Shown piece by piece: positions 35,423-45,367 of a DNA stretch of 64,000 nt. Below the pieces are notes generated by a model. The model ran no database searches, had not been told where the DNA came from, and saw only the letters and a program-made list of their open reading frames with translations. The translations under genes were made by a program, and so were the position numbers. Source of the stretch: VYFG01 sp965213885 (GTDB lineage: Bacteria; Pseudomonadota; Gammaproteobacteria; Arenicellales; Poriferihabitantaceae); the NCBI GenBank assembly GCA_965213885.1, contig OZ243919.1, positions 186,001 through 250,000 on the forward strand, in the 5' to 3' direction. The first letter of the stretch is position 1, and every line of letters begins with the position of its first letter.

Positions 35423-36829
35423 ATGTCGCTTTCACTCCGTACTTCCGTGAACGCCGCCCAACCCGCCCTGCGCCTGATTGGGGACTTCGTGGCGACGGCC
35501 CGGCCTGACCTTTCACACGGGGTCCGCAGGACGGTCCGCAACAGCATCGTCGACGTTTTCGGGTGTATCCTTGGCGGGGCCCGGATGCCGGTGGCCGTGG
35601 CGTCCGCGAAGACCATGCGGTCCCTTGGCGCCGGTCATGGAAGCGCGCGGGTGTTCGGCACCGCGCACGGGGCGCCGGCGCACACCGCGGCGATGCTGAA
35701 CGCCATCTCCGGCCATGCCCTCGAATTCGACGACTGGGAGATTCCGGGCAATACCCATCCGAGCGTGGTGCTGTTTCCTTCGCTTCTTGCGGTCATGGAA
35801 GGAGACACCTCGGGCATGGACCTGTTGACGGCCTATGTGGTCGGTTTTGAAGTCATTGCCCGCCTTGGCGAAGCGCTGAATTTCGAACATTATGATGCCG
35901 GCTGGCATTCCACCGCCACCCTGGGCTCCATCGGTGCGGCGGCGGCCGTGGCGAGGCTGCATGGACTGTCCCCGGTCCAGACTTCCCATGCGCTGTCCAT
36001 CGCGGTCAGCAGGGCTTCCGGGCTGACCTGCCAGTTTGGTGCGGACACCAAGGCGCTGCAGGCCGGTTTCGCGGCTGAAAACGGCGTGGTCGGTGCCGCA
36101 TTGGCCGCACAGGGCGCAACCGGAAGACTGGAGGCCCTGGAACATCCGCGCGGCATCGCGGCCCTGATGGCCGGGGTCCCGCCGGAACGAATCGCCACCG
36201 CCCTGGAGAGGCTGGGAAATCCACTGGCCGTGGAAGAATACGGTATCCTGATCAAACCCTGGCCAAGCTGCGGCTATACCCATCGCATCATGTGTTGTGC
36301 ACGGGACCTCGCCGGGATGCAGGTCGATACCGAGTCCATTCACGCCATCGACCTGCACCTGCCTGATTTCCATGCGGCAATTCTGCCATTCCGCCACCCG
36401 GGAAACCGGCGCGAGGCGTTGTTCAGTCTGCCGTTCGTGGCTGCCATGGGGCTGTCACACGCAGATCTCGTCCTGGATGACCTGGATCGGGAGCGTTGGC
36501 GGGAGCCGGACATCGCCCGTCTCATCGAATGCACGAATATCCATCCGTTCAGGCCTTCACGGCCGGCGCTGAACTACGACCCTCTGGAGCCGGACCGCAT
36601 GCGGGTCACGCTGCTGGGCGGACGCCAGCTGGAGGCCGTCTGCGCCCTGCCGCTCGGCACACCGGAATTTCCCATGACCGATGAAGCGGTGGTGGAGAAG
36701 TTCCGGCAAAATGCCGGAATCGGCCATGACGGCGACCTGGTGGAATTGGTGACCTGGCCGGAAGCCCCCTGCGTGCGGTCACTCCTTGAACGCATCGGAG
36801 ACTTGACATGCATGGCGCCCAAAGTGTGA
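35423..36829 (+). CDS. MmgE/PrpD family protein
   Basis: A 468-residue member of the 2-methylcitrate dehydratase / iminodisuccinate-epimerase / cis-aconitate decarboxylase family. Conserved blocks are A-L-E-F-D-D-W (usual D-D-x-H-x variant), H-P-S-V-V, G-W-H-S-T-A-T-L-G and K-P-W-P-S-C-G-Y-T-H. No propionate-cycle genes accompany it, so a 2-methylcitrate role is unlikely. A TTG at 35393 could add 10 residues. It overlaps the MttB-like gene by 22 bp, implying joint function in catabolism of a small acid or betaine. Confidence 0.88.
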   Translation: MSLSLRTSVNAAQPALRLIGDFVATARPDLSHGVRRTVRNSIVDVFGCILGGARMPVAVASAKTMRSLGAGHGSARVFGTAHGAPAHTAAMLNAISGHALEFDDWEIPGNTHPSVVLFPSLLAVMEGDTSGMDLLTAYVVGFEVIARLGEALNFEHYDAGWHSTATLGSIGAAAAVARLHGLSPVQTSHALSIAVSRASGLTCQFGADTKALQAGFAAENGVVGAALAAQGATGRLEALEHPRGIAALMAGVPPERIATALERLGNPLAVEEYGILIKPWPSCGYTHRIMCCARDLAGMQVDTESIHAIDLHLPDFHAAILPFRHPGNRREALFSLPFVAAMGLSHADLVLDDLDRERWREPDIARLIECTNIHPFRPSRPALNYDPLEPDRMRVTLLGGRQLEAVCALPLGTPEFPMTDEAVVEKFRQNAGIGHDGDLVELVTWPEAPCVRSLLERIGDLTCMAPKV

Positions 36830-38370
36830 GTGGCATCAACGGCAGGAAGAAGACGAGGGGCGGGAGGGTCGCCCGCCGCAATGCGCGCAGCGAGGGCGCG
36901 GGCGGCGGTGTCAGCCTGGCCGTCTGGCCGGGGCTGGAAGGCGGGCGGTACAAGCCCCTGGACGAACGTGCAGTGCAGGCGGTACACGACACCGCCCTGC
37001 GCATCTTGGCGGAAATCGGCATCCAGGGCGCCACGGCCCGCTGTGTGGATACCGTGGTGGCGGCTGGCGGCAGGGTGACTGCCGGAGGAGGCCGGCTGCT
37101 GATGCCGGCCCACCTGGTGGAGCGCATGCTGTCGGTGGCGGGTCGTGGATTCAGGTTGCATGGCCAGCATGCCCGGCATGATCTGGATCCCGCTGGCACC
37201 CGGATTCATCTCGGCACTTCCGGCGCTGCGGTGCATGTCATCGACAGCGAGACCCGTGCCGTGCGGGATTCCACCCTGCAGGATCTCTACGACATGGCCT
37301 GCCTGGCGGACGCCCTTCCGAATATTCACATGTTTCAGCGTACCGTGGTGGCACGGGACATCCCGGAAACCCATGACATGGAGATCAACACCGCGTACGC
37401 CTGCACACTGGGGACGGCCAAACCGGTCGGGACGAGCTTTTCATCCCGCGACACCATGCGCGACGCCGTGGAGATGTTCCACCTGATCGCGGGTGGTGAA
37501 ACAAAATGGCGTACGCGGCCGTTCTGCTGCGTGTCGACCTGCTTCATCGTGCCGCCCCTGACGTTCGCCGAGGAGGCGCTCGGCATCATCGAGACCGCGG
37601 CGGAAACCGGCACCCCACTCAAGCTTGTCGCCGCCGGCCAGGCCGGCGCCACCAGCCCGGCCACCCTGGCCGGGGCGGTGGCGCAGCAGACCGCGGAGGT
37701 ATTGGCGGGATTGGTGTACGTCAACCTGCTGAACCCGGGGCATCCGGCACTGTTCGGCGCATTGCCCTTCATTTCCGACCTGCGCACCGGGGCCATGTCC
37801 GGCGGCAGCGCGGAACAGGGGGTATTGATGGCTGCCTGTGCCCAGATGGCCCAGCACTACGGGATCCCCTGCGCGGTTTCGGCCGGAATGACGGATTCGA
37901 AGATGCCGGACTACCAGGCGGGTTACGAAAAGGGCATCACCGAACTGCTGAGCGCCCTGGCCGGAGCCAACCTGATCTACGAGGCCGCCGGAATGTACGG
38001 ATCGCTTCTCGCCGCCTCCTGCGAAAGCTTCGTGCTGGACAACGATCTCATCGGATCCGTGCTGCGGGCAACGCGGGGGATCGATGTCAGCGAAGAAACC
38101 CTGGCATTCGATGTGATCCGCGAGGTGTGTATCCATGGGCCGGGCCATTTTCTCGGTCACGACCAGACCCTGGGCCGGATGCAGACGGACTATTTCTATC
38201 CGGCATTGGCGGATCGCAGCACCCCGGAACAATGGCGCGCGAGCGGCGCGGAGGATCTCCTTGAGCGGGCGCGGCAAAAGACCCGGATGATCCTTGATGG
38301 TCCGAGGCCGACGCATGTTTCCGGGGAAGTGGACCGGAAGATCAGGCAGCGGTTTGCCATCCGTCTCTGA
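36808..38370 (+). CDS. Trimethylamine methyltransferase (MttB) superfamily protein
   Basis: A 520-residue corrinoid-dependent methyltransferase-like TIM barrel. Landmarks are H-L-G-T-S-G-A-A near the start of the barrel and G-G-S-A-E-Q-G and G-P-G-H-F-L-G-H near the C-terminus. No in-frame amber codon occurs, so it belongs to the non-pyrrolysine group, whose studied members demethylate quaternary amines (glycine betaine, proline betaine, carnitine). No cognate corrinoid protein is encoded here. The first 45 residues are basic and low-complexity. Confidence 0.85.
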   Translation: MHGAQSVSGINGRKKTRGGRVARRNARSEGAGGGVSLAVWPGLEGGRYKPLDERAVQAVHDTALRILAEIGIQGATARCVDTVVAAGGRVTAGGGRLLMPAHLVERMLSVAGRGFRLHGQHARHDLDPAGTRIHLGTSGAAVHVIDSETRAVRDSTLQDLYDMACLADALPNIHMFQRTVVARDIPETHDMEINTAYACTLGTAKPVGTSFSSRDTMRDAVEMFHLIAGGETKWRTRPFCCVSTCFIVPPLTFAEEALGIIETAAETGTPLKLVAAGQAGATSPATLAGAVAQQTAEVLAGLVYVNLLNPGHPALFGALPFISDLRTGAMSGGSAEQGVLMAACAQMAQHYGIPCAVSAGMTDSKMPDYQAGYEKGITELLSALAGANLIYEAAGMYGSLLAASCESFVLDNDLIGSVLRATRGIDVSEETLAFDVIREVCIHGPGHFLGHDQTLGRMQTDYFYPALADRSTPEQWRASGAEDLLERARQKTRMILDGPRPTHVSGEVDRKIRQRFAIRL

Positions 38371-38836
38371 CCGGGGCATCCCGAGGTCCCGCCTCTCACG
38401 CAGCCGGAGTCTTGCCGGATGCCCATGCCCCGGGAAGCCTGCCAGCGCGAACGCGGGATGAGGGGGACAGGCCGCGTGCCGGCGGTTTCCGGCGGTGCCG
38501 CGGGTTCTGTGCCGCGGGTTCTGCTGGAAGTTCCCCTGATTCCCCGTATAATGGTGCCCGGAGAGATTCATGGCCCCCGGGACGACAGTCAGGGCGTCGT
38601 GTTGTGTTCCGGGAATTCACCCAACCTGTCCGGGGGGCTGCTTCGTGCCGTCAACCAACCTGCTTGCCGCATCCGGCCTGACCGCTCTGCCGGGCCGTCC
38701 CACCATCTGCCCGTCACCTTGTCCTCGAGGCATTCCGCGCCCGGGGAACGAAGACTGCCTGCGATCGTTCCCGGTCCCCGTGACCGTGCCCCGGAATCCA
38801 TCCCGTCCTGCCCCGCGCCGGGGCCGATAACGGACC
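38371..38836. other. Gene-free stretch
   Basis: No supported gene, RNA or repeat in about 465 GC-rich bases. Confidence 0.4.
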
Positions 38837-40159
38837 ATGGCGGATGTCGCAGACCCTGCAAGCGGCAATGTGAACCGGAAGCCGGACGTTTCACTGCGTC
38901 GGCTGCTCGCCGTATTCTGGCGCATCGGTATCCTGTCATTCGGTGGCCCGGCAGCGCAGATCGCGCTCATGCACCGCATCCTGGTGGAGGAGGAGCGGTG
39001 GCTCGACGAGCCACGGTTCCTCGGCGCGCTCAGCTTCTGCATGCTGTTGCCCGGCCCGGAGGCCATGCAGCTGGCCACCTATGCGGGATGGCGGCTCCGC
39101 GGCGTGCCCGGCGGCCTGCTGGCAGGCCTTCTGTTCGTGGTTCCGGGCGCCTTGGTGGTGCTCGGACTGGCCGTGCTTTACATGGCTGTGGGCCATCTGC
39201 CGGTCATGACGGCGTTGTTTCTGGGAATCAAGGGCGCGGTGCTGGTCATCGTGGTGGAGGCCTTGCTGAAGGTGGCTGGGAAAGCGCTCCACTCCTCCGT
39301 GCACTGGCTCATTGCCGGCCTGGCTTTCACGGCGATCTTTTTTCTCGCGGTTCCGTTCCCCGCCATCATTCTGGTATCCGGCCTGGTCGGATTTTTCCTG
39401 TTGGGCAGTGAGGGTGCGGCGCAGCCCGGGACCGGTCGGGGTGGAGGATCGGTATCCGGTACGGCGGGAACAGTGGTGCTGTGGATGGTTGTCTGGTGGA
39501 CGCCGGTCTTGCTGTTGACGGTCATTGGTGGCTACGACATCCTGGTGCAGCTCGGCAACTTCTTCTCCCGTCTCGCGGTGGTCACTTTCGGCGGTGCCTA
39601 CGCGGTACTCGCCTACCTGGCCCAGGACGTGGTGACCCATCACGGCTGGCTGACCGCCGGTGAAATGATGGACGGCCTGGGGCTGGCCGAAACCACCCCC
39701 GGGCCGCTGATCCTGGTGACGGAGTTTGTCGGCTATATCGCGGGATACCGGGCAGGCGGGGTGGGCCTTGGCATTGCCGGCGCGCTGGTCACGCTCTGGG
39801 TCACGTTCGCACCCTGTTTCCTGTGGATCTTCGCCGGTGCGCCCTTTATCGACCGGCTCACTGCCCAGCCGCGGCTGAAAGGCGCCCTCGAATCGATCAC
39901 GGCGGCGGTGGTGGGCGTCATTCTCAACCTGTCCCTCTGGTTTGGTCTGCATGTCCTGTTTGCGGACCTGCCGTCCCGGCAGATCGGCCCCGTCCGACTG
40001 TTGATACCGGACTTGTCTTCCCTTGACTGGCGGGTTCTGATCGTTGGCATCGTGAGCGCGATCATGCTCCTGTGGCGGCAGCAGTCACTCATGGGAACCC
40101 TGGGCGTCGCGGCGCTGCTGGGCATCGGATTCGGCGCGATGGAGCATCTTGCCGGATGA
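38837..40159 (+). CDS. chrA: Chromate transporter ChrA
   Basis: A 440-residue inner-membrane CHR-family protein with two homologous halves. The motif F-G-G-P-A-A-Q-I-A-L-M with L-P-G-P-E-A-M-Q-L-A is in the first half, and F-G-G-A-Y-A-V-L with E-T-T-P-G-P-L-I in the second. The family exports chromate, driven by the membrane potential, and some members move other oxyanions. No ChrB regulator is adjacent. It is convergent with the CBS gene. Confidence 0.93.
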   Translation: MADVADPASGNVNRKPDVSLRRLLAVFWRIGILSFGGPAAQIALMHRILVEEERWLDEPRFLGALSFCMLLPGPEAMQLATYAGWRLRGVPGGLLAGLLFVVPGALVVLGLAVLYMAVGHLPVMTALFLGIKGAVLVIVVEALLKVAGKALHSSVHWLIAGLAFTAIFFLAVPFPAIILVSGLVGFFLLGSEGAAQPGTGRGGGSVSGTAGTVVLWMVVWWTPVLLLTVIGGYDILVQLGNFFSRLAVVTFGGAYAVLAYLAQDVVTHHGWLTAGEMMDGLGLAETTPGPLILVTEFVGYIAGYRAGGVGLGIAGALVTLWVTFAPCFLWIFAGAPFIDRLTAQPRLKGALESITAAVVGVILNLSLWFGLHVLFADLPSRQIGPVRLLIPDLSSLDWRVLIVGIVSAIMLLWRQQSLMGTLGVAALLGIGFGAMEHLAG

Positions 40160-40239
40160 CGTCGCGGACCGGGAGGGCGGAACGACCCCGAGGCAAGACC
40201 CGACTGCCGGCAACATGACGGCTGCCCCCGGGCGGGATG

Positions 40240-40262
40240 GCGGACCCGTTCCCCGGGTCCGC
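40240..40262. terminator. Possible bidirectional terminator
   Basis: GCGGACCC pairs with GGGTCCGC around a 7-base loop between the convergent chrA and CBS genes. There is no T-tract, so it is tentative. Confidence 0.4.
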
Positions 40263-40276
40263 GGGGCTCCTGCCGG

Positions 40277-41656
40277 TCAGTTGTCGGCGATGGACTCCAG
40301 CAGGTCATGCTGCGTGATGATTCGCGGCAGTCCCTCCTCGTCGCGCACCATGACCGCCGGATTGTTGCGGTTGATCATGGATGACAGGACATCCAGCGTG
40401 GTATCCGCCGGCACAAACTGAAACGGCGGCTGCATGACTTCCTTGAGGATCTTGTCTTTCAGGTCCGGCTCCTCGATGAGCTGCTTGAGCAGTTTCGTAT
40501 CCGAGAGGCTGCCGACGAATTCCCCTTCTCCGTCCACCACCGGCAACTGTGATACGTTGACGGAGGTGAGCAGGCCGATGGCATCCGTGACCGTGGCATC
40601 CTCGCGGATGGTGGTGAGTGCGTCCTCCCCGCTTTGCTTGGCGATGATTTGGTGGGCAGAGGAATAGGCCCGCTCTTCATGGAATCCGTGGTCCTTCATC
40701 CAGGTGTCGCTGTACACCTTGCCAAGGTACCGGGTGCCGTGGTCCGGCAGGATGATGACCATGACATCGTCCTCCTCGAGATGGTCCTTCGCCCATTCCA
40801 TGGCGCCCCACACGGCGGAGCCGCAGGACCAGCCGACAAACAATCCCTCCTCCCTGGACAGCCGGCGGGTCATCACGGCGGCGTCCTTGTCGGTGACCTT
40901 GATGAAATGGTCGATGAGCGAAAAGTCCACGTTGGCGGGGAGGATATCCTCCCCGATGCCCTCGGTGAGGTAGGGATAGATTTCGTTCTCGTCGAATTCT
41001 CCCGTCTCCTTGTACTTCTTGAAAACGGAGCCGTAGGTGTCGATGCCCACGGTCACGATCTCCGGGTTCTGTTCCTTGAGGAACTTGGCAATTCCGCACA
41101 TGGAGCCCCCCGTGCCGACTCCGGCGGCAAAGTGGGTGATCCTGCCCCCGGTGTCGCGCCAGATTTCCGGGCCCGTGGTTTCGTAGTGGGCCACGGTGTT
41201 CGACAGGTTGTCGTACTGGTTCGGGTAGTAGGAATTCTCGATTTCCTTGTTGAGCCTGAGAGCGACCGAATAGTAGGAGCGTGGGTCTTCCGGAGCCACG
41301 GAGGTGGGGCAGACGATCACCTCCGCGCCCATGGCGCGGAGGATATCGATCTTCTCCTGGGATTGCTTGTCCGCGAGCGTGAAGATGCACCTGTACCCCT
41401 TGGCGATGGCGATCAGGGCGAGACCCATGCCGGTATTGCCTGACGTGCCCTCGATGATGGTGCCGCCGGGGCGGAGGTCGCCGCGTTCCTCGGCATCCTC
41501 GATCATCTTCACGGCCATGCGGTCCTTGATGGAATTGCCCGGGTTGAAGTATTCCACCTTGGCCAGCATGGTTCCCTTGATGCCCTTGGTGACTGATTTC
41601 AATTTCACCAGCGGCGTGTTGCCGATGGTTTCGACGATGGATTCGCAGTATTGCAT
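40277..41656 (-). CDS. Cystathionine beta-synthase
   Basis: A 459-residue PLP enzyme condensing serine and homocysteine. PLP lysine K44 is in N-P-G-N-S-I-K-D-R; the substrate loop E-G-T-S-G-N-T-G-M-G and phosphate-binding G-V-G-T-G-G-S are present. A pair of CBS regulatory domains fills the last 120 residues, as in eukaryotic CBS but without the N-terminal heme domain. GGAGG upstream of the ATG at 41656 decides the start. With the adjacent gamma-lyase it forms the reverse transsulfuration route from homocysteine to cysteine. Confidence 0.93.
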   Translation of the reverse strand: MQYCESIVETIGNTPLVKLKSVTKGIKGTMLAKVEYFNPGNSIKDRMAVKMIEDAEERGDLRPGGTIIEGTSGNTGMGLALIAIAKGYRCIFTLADKQSQEKIDILRAMGAEVIVCPTSVAPEDPRSYYSVALRLNKEIENSYYPNQYDNLSNTVAHYETTGPEIWRDTGGRITHFAAGVGTGGSMCGIAKFLKEQNPEIVTVGIDTYGSVFKKYKETGEFDENEIYPYLTEGIGEDILPANVDFSLIDHFIKVTDKDAAVMTRRLSREEGLFVGWSCGSAVWGAMEWAKDHLEEDDVMVIILPDHGTRYLGKVYSDTWMKDHGFHEERAYSSAHQIIAKQSGEDALTTIREDATVTDAIGLLTSVNVSQLPVVDGEGEFVGSLSDTKLLKQLIEEPDLKDKILKEVMQPPFQFVPADTTLDVLSSMINRNNPAVMVRDEEGLPRIITQHDLLESIADN

Positions 41657-41673
41657 GGTATAACCTCCGGGAA

Positions 41674-42840
41674 TCAAAGCCTGTCCAGGGCCTGTTTGAG
41701 ATCGGCAATCAGGTCGTCGGCGGATTCAAGTCCCGTGGACAGGCGTACCAGGCCATCGGTGATTCCTGCTGCCATCCGTTCCTCCCGTGGCATGTCCGCA
41801 TGGGTCATGGTGACGGAATGGGTGACCAGGGATTCCACCGAACCGAGATTTTCTGCCAGGCTCCAGAGTTCGAGAGTATCCATCAGTTTCTTGCCGGATT
41901 CCACGCCACCGCTGACTTCGAACCAGAGCATGGAGCCGTAGCCGCTGGCCTGTCTGTCAACCAGGGCCTTTTGCGGGAAGGACTCCAGTCCGGGGTAGGC
42001 AACCCGTTCCACCATGGGGTGGGTTTCCAGGAATTGCGCCACCTGCATGGCGTTGGCCGACTGGGCTTCCAGCCGGGTACTCATGGTCTTGCAGCCCTGC
42101 AGCGTGAAGAAGGCCACCATGGGTGACATGTTGGAGCCGAGACAGTTGCGCACGAAGCGGATGTCCTCCAGCGATTGTTCGTCCCGGCAGGTGACCGAGC
42201 CGCCCACGGTGACGTTATGTCCGTCCATGAACTTGGTGGTGCTGTGCCAGGTGATGTCCGCTCCCAGGTCCAGCGGCCTTTGGTAGAAGGGCGTGAGGAA
42301 GGTGTTGTCCACTGCATGGGGAATGTCGCGCCCCCGGGCGATTTCCGAGATGGTCGCGATATCGGAGATCTTGAGGGTGGGGTTGGCCGGAGTTTCCGTG
42401 ATGATCAGGCGGGTGTTGTCACGGATGGCGTTACGGACATTGTCCGGGTCCGACGTGTCGATCATGCTGTAGGCCAGTCCGAAACGGCTCAGGACCCGGG
42501 TGGTGAGCCTGTGGGTGCCGCCATAGACCACGTCGGAGATCACCACGTGGTCGCCGGCGTTGCACAGCGCCATCATCAGGGCGCTGGTGGCCGCCATGCC
42601 GGTGGAGAAACAGGCCGTTCCGATCCCGTTCTCCAGCGAGGTGATGCGGTTTTCCAGGGCCACAACCGTGGGGTTGCCGGAGCGGGAATAGGAATATCCC
42701 TTGGCAAGATATTCGTCCACGGAATCCTGGACATAGGTGGTGGACTGGTAGATTGGCGTAAGGATGGCCCCGGTCACGGGATCCGGTGTGACACCGGCAT
42801 GCACTTCCCGGGTTTTGAAATCTGAGGCTCTCTCTGTCAT
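41674..42840 (-). CDS. Cystathionine gamma-lyase/synthase
   Basis: A 388-residue Cys/Met-metabolism PLP enzyme. PLP lysine is in H-S-T-T-K-F-M-D-G-H; A-V-D-N-T-F-L-T-P and the C-terminal T-H-S-V-T-M-T-H are typical of MetB/CGL. Sequence alone does not separate synthase from lyase, but pairing with CBS 17 bp downstream argues for gamma-lyase in reverse transsulfuration. GGAGA upstream of the ATG supports the start. Confidence 0.9.
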   Translation of the reverse strand: MTERASDFKTREVHAGVTPDPVTGAILTPIYQSTTYVQDSVDEYLAKGYSYSRSGNPTVVALENRITSLENGIGTACFSTGMAATSALMMALCNAGDHVVISDVVYGGTHRLTTRVLSRFGLAYSMIDTSDPDNVRNAIRDNTRLIITETPANPTLKISDIATISEIARGRDIPHAVDNTFLTPFYQRPLDLGADITWHSTTKFMDGHNVTVGGSVTCRDEQSLEDIRFVRNCLGSNMSPMVAFFTLQGCKTMSTRLEAQSANAMQVAQFLETHPMVERVAYPGLESFPQKALVDRQASGYGSMLWFEVSGGVESGKKLMDTLELWSLAENLGSVESLVTHSVTMTHADMPREERMAAGITDGLVRLSTGLESADDLIADLKQALDRL

Positions 42841-43110
42841 GAATCTTTTTCTCCGATGTGGATGATTGGATCACAATGCCCGCCGGGTACCGGTGGCTAG
42901 AACGGCGCACCCGTCATGCGGTATCCGGTGAATGCAGACAACACGTTTTTCAGTGTTTCACGGTACGTGACTGTTTTACTCCTTCCGGGAGACCGCCGGG
43001 CCGGGTCAGGAGCGATTCTGTTCGGGATTGGTCGGCATTTCAACCTCCCATGGTGGATGGCAGTGCGGTTGGCAGGGGATTGCGGGTTGGAATATGAAGA
43101 TGGAATCGTT

Positions 43111-44223
43111 CTATTCGCGCCCGTATTGCGAAACCGGCTCTCCCAGTTTCGGCAGGTCAGGTGTGATGCCGAACCCCGGAACCCCGGTTACAGCGAGACA
43201 GCCATTGTCGCTGCGTATGCCCGATCCAACCGTAACATCCATCGCCAGCATGTCCTGGCAAGACCAGGTTGCCAGGCGGTGTTCCGCCGGGATGGACTGC
43301 GCCAGGTGCGCCGCTTCTGCATCCGCCAGTGCGGTGCCGCCGGTTGCCATGACGTAGCATTGGATGCCATGGGCAAGTGCCAGGTCCCTGATCCTGCGTG
43401 ACTTGGTCAGGCCACCGCAACGGTTGAGCTTGATGTTGACCACCTCCGCCAGGCCGTCGCCGGCGATCCGGATCATATCCAGGAGCGTCTCCAGACGTTC
43501 ATCCACACTGATGGCGCAACGTGTGAGAGGCCGGATCGCGGCGATGTCGTCCAGGGTCTCGCAGGGCTGCTCCACGGTGATTCCCAGATCCGCAACCGCG
43601 TTCATCACCCACAGCGCCTCCCGGCGTGTCCAGGCACGGTTGGCGTCGTACAGGATGCGCTCCCCGGGCCGGCGGTGCAGCTCAAGGAATCGGATACGTT
43701 CGATGTCCAGGTCTGCATCGGCGCCCACCTTAGCGGAATGCACACGATATCCGAGTGTCCGGTACTCCTCGATCAGACCGAGCATCTCCTGGGGGGTTCC
43801 CGTGGAAATCGAGGAGGCGATCGGTGTGGGGTCCGGGTGACATCCCCCCAGGAGATCGGCGACAGGCCGGCCGAATGCCTGTCCGATGATGTCCCAGCAG
43901 GCCATGTCGATGGGAGCCTTGGCATAGAGATGCCCCGGAAGACGGAGGTCCATGGCCTGCTCCACCATTTCGATCCGGCACGGGTCCAGACCCAACACCG
44001 CAGGCGCCAGGGTTTCGATGCCGGCGCGGACCCCGGGGCCGTGGGCCGGCAGATACGTGTGCCCCCAGGGAGTGGCCTCTCCCCAGCCAGTGATCCCATT
44101 GTCCGTCTCCAGGCGCACGAACGTGGCGTCCAGGACCTCGAAGCGCAGCCGCCCCCCGGAAAGGTGGTAGGGCTTTTTCAGCGGCAGGTCCTTCCGCCAG
44201 ACGGTGATCGTGGTGATTTTCAT
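43111..44223 (-). CDS. Mandelate racemase-family enzyme, HpbD-like
   Basis: A 370-residue enolase-superfamily enzyme. Acid/base lysine is in H-S-A-K-V-G, metal ligands in Y-D-A-N-R-A-W, V-E-Q-P and V-D-E-R, and the second lysine in N-I-K-L-N-R-C-G-G. It resembles proline-betaine / 4-hydroxyproline-betaine epimerases, which is inference. It overlaps an EamA permease gene by four bases. A related enzyme is at 26283-27434. Confidence 0.85.
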   Translation of the reverse strand: MKITTITVWRKDLPLKKPYHLSGGRLRFEVLDATFVRLETDNGITGWGEATPWGHTYLPAHGPGVRAGIETLAPAVLGLDPCRIEMVEQAMDLRLPGHLYAKAPIDMACWDIIGQAFGRPVADLLGGCHPDPTPIASSISTGTPQEMLGLIEEYRTLGYRVHSAKVGADADLDIERIRFLELHRRPGERILYDANRAWTRREALWVMNAVADLGITVEQPCETLDDIAAIRPLTRCAISVDERLETLLDMIRIAGDGLAEVVNIKLNRCGGLTKSRRIRDLALAHGIQCYVMATGGTALADAEAAHLAQSIPAEHRLATWSCQDMLAMDVTVGSGIRSDNGCLAVTGVPGFGITPDLPKLGEPVSQYGRE

Positions 44224-45071
44224 GGGTCAACATGATAGCGAATGAAGATGACGCCCAATACAACCAGGGCGGCTGCGATGATGCGTTGGCGACCGAAGGG
44301 CTCCCTGAGCAGCAGTGTCCCGATCAGGGCAGCAATGATCACGCTGGTCTCGCGCAGCGATGACACCAGCGCCATGGGTCCGAGACTCATGGCATAGATG
44401 ACGAGTCCATAGGCGGCGGAAGAGGCAAGTCCGCCGGCCACGACATGGACGCGGTTCTTGGCAAGGAATCCAAACCACGCCTGCCGCTGTGTCGCCACGA
44501 GCCACAGGCCGATGGGCAGCGCTTCGAAGGCGAACAGCCAGAGGATGTAGGACAGGCTGTTCCCCGTCGCCCTGACGCCCATGCCATCGGCGACTGTATA
44601 ACCCGCGATCAGGGCGGCGGTGGCCATGGCCCAGCCAAGGGCCGGAAGCGAGGATTTCACACGCAGGCTGCCGAACAGGGCGAGGGAGAACAGGCCAGCG
44701 CTGATCAGGAATACACCGGCCAGCGCCTTCCCGGAGAGGTATTCCCCCGCAACCCAGGCCGCCCCACCTGCCACCAGCAGGGGCGCCATTCCCCGGAACA
44801 GCGGATAGACCAGTGACAGGTCACCCTTGTGGTAAGCCTGACTCAGGGTAAAGTAGTAGGCGTTATGGATCAATACGGAGGCCACGATAAAGGGCCACGC
44901 CTGGGCAGGGGGCAGTGGGACCCACCAGACGATGCACAGGCTGATGACGGCGGTAACCAGGTGGTATGCCGCGATACTGTAGAGCGGCGAACCGCCGGAT
45001 TTTGCCAGGGCATTCCAAACCGCGTGCAGCACCGCCGCAAACAGGACCAGTCCAATCAGTGTAGGTGACAT
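44220..45071 (-). CDS. EamA/DMT-family permease
   Basis: A 283-residue inner-membrane protein with ten hydrophobic segments in two EamA repeats. The end of the second repeat, L-L-R-E-P-F-G-R-Q-R, is typical. DMT carriers export or import metabolites; translational coupling with the HpbD-like enzyme suggests that it moves that enzyme's substrate or a related compound. Confidence 0.88.
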   Translation of the reverse strand: MSPTLIGLVLFAAVLHAVWNALAKSGGSPLYSIAAYHLVTAVISLCIVWWVPLPPAQAWPFIVASVLIHNAYYFTLSQAYHKGDLSLVYPLFRGMAPLLVAGGAAWVAGEYLSGKALAGVFLISAGLFSLALFGSLRVKSSLPALGWAMATAALIAGYTVADGMGVRATGNSLSYILWLFAFEALPIGLWLVATQRQAWFGFLAKNRVHVVAGGLASSAAYGLVIYAMSLGPMALVSSLRETSVIIAALIGTLLLREPFGRQRIIAAALVVLGVIFIRYHVDP

Positions 45072-45367
45072 GACGCATCAATCCGGTACGGTGTGGTTGT
45101 CCGGGATTCGGAATCGCCTTCTTTCTCCCGCCCGGGGTCATCGAACCCATGGGCGAATTCGACGGGACACGTAATCCAAAGCACAGCCCATCGCGGATAC
45201 CCGATGCCGCGGGTCCGGAAGGTGGCCATACCATGATTGGGTGTGTGTCGTTGTGCTCGAGGTGCCATCGGTGCATGGATAGAGGCGTTGGATTTCAGGA
45301 TCAATCTCACCGGGATGGCAGGCCTGCCCACGCTCGGCCACCGCCGGAAGATAATACAGTATGTGCC

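Noticed and set aside
36808..38370. Pyrrolysine-containing trimethylamine methyltransferase
   Set aside because: No in-frame amber codon occurs within the barrel; the frame is continuous.
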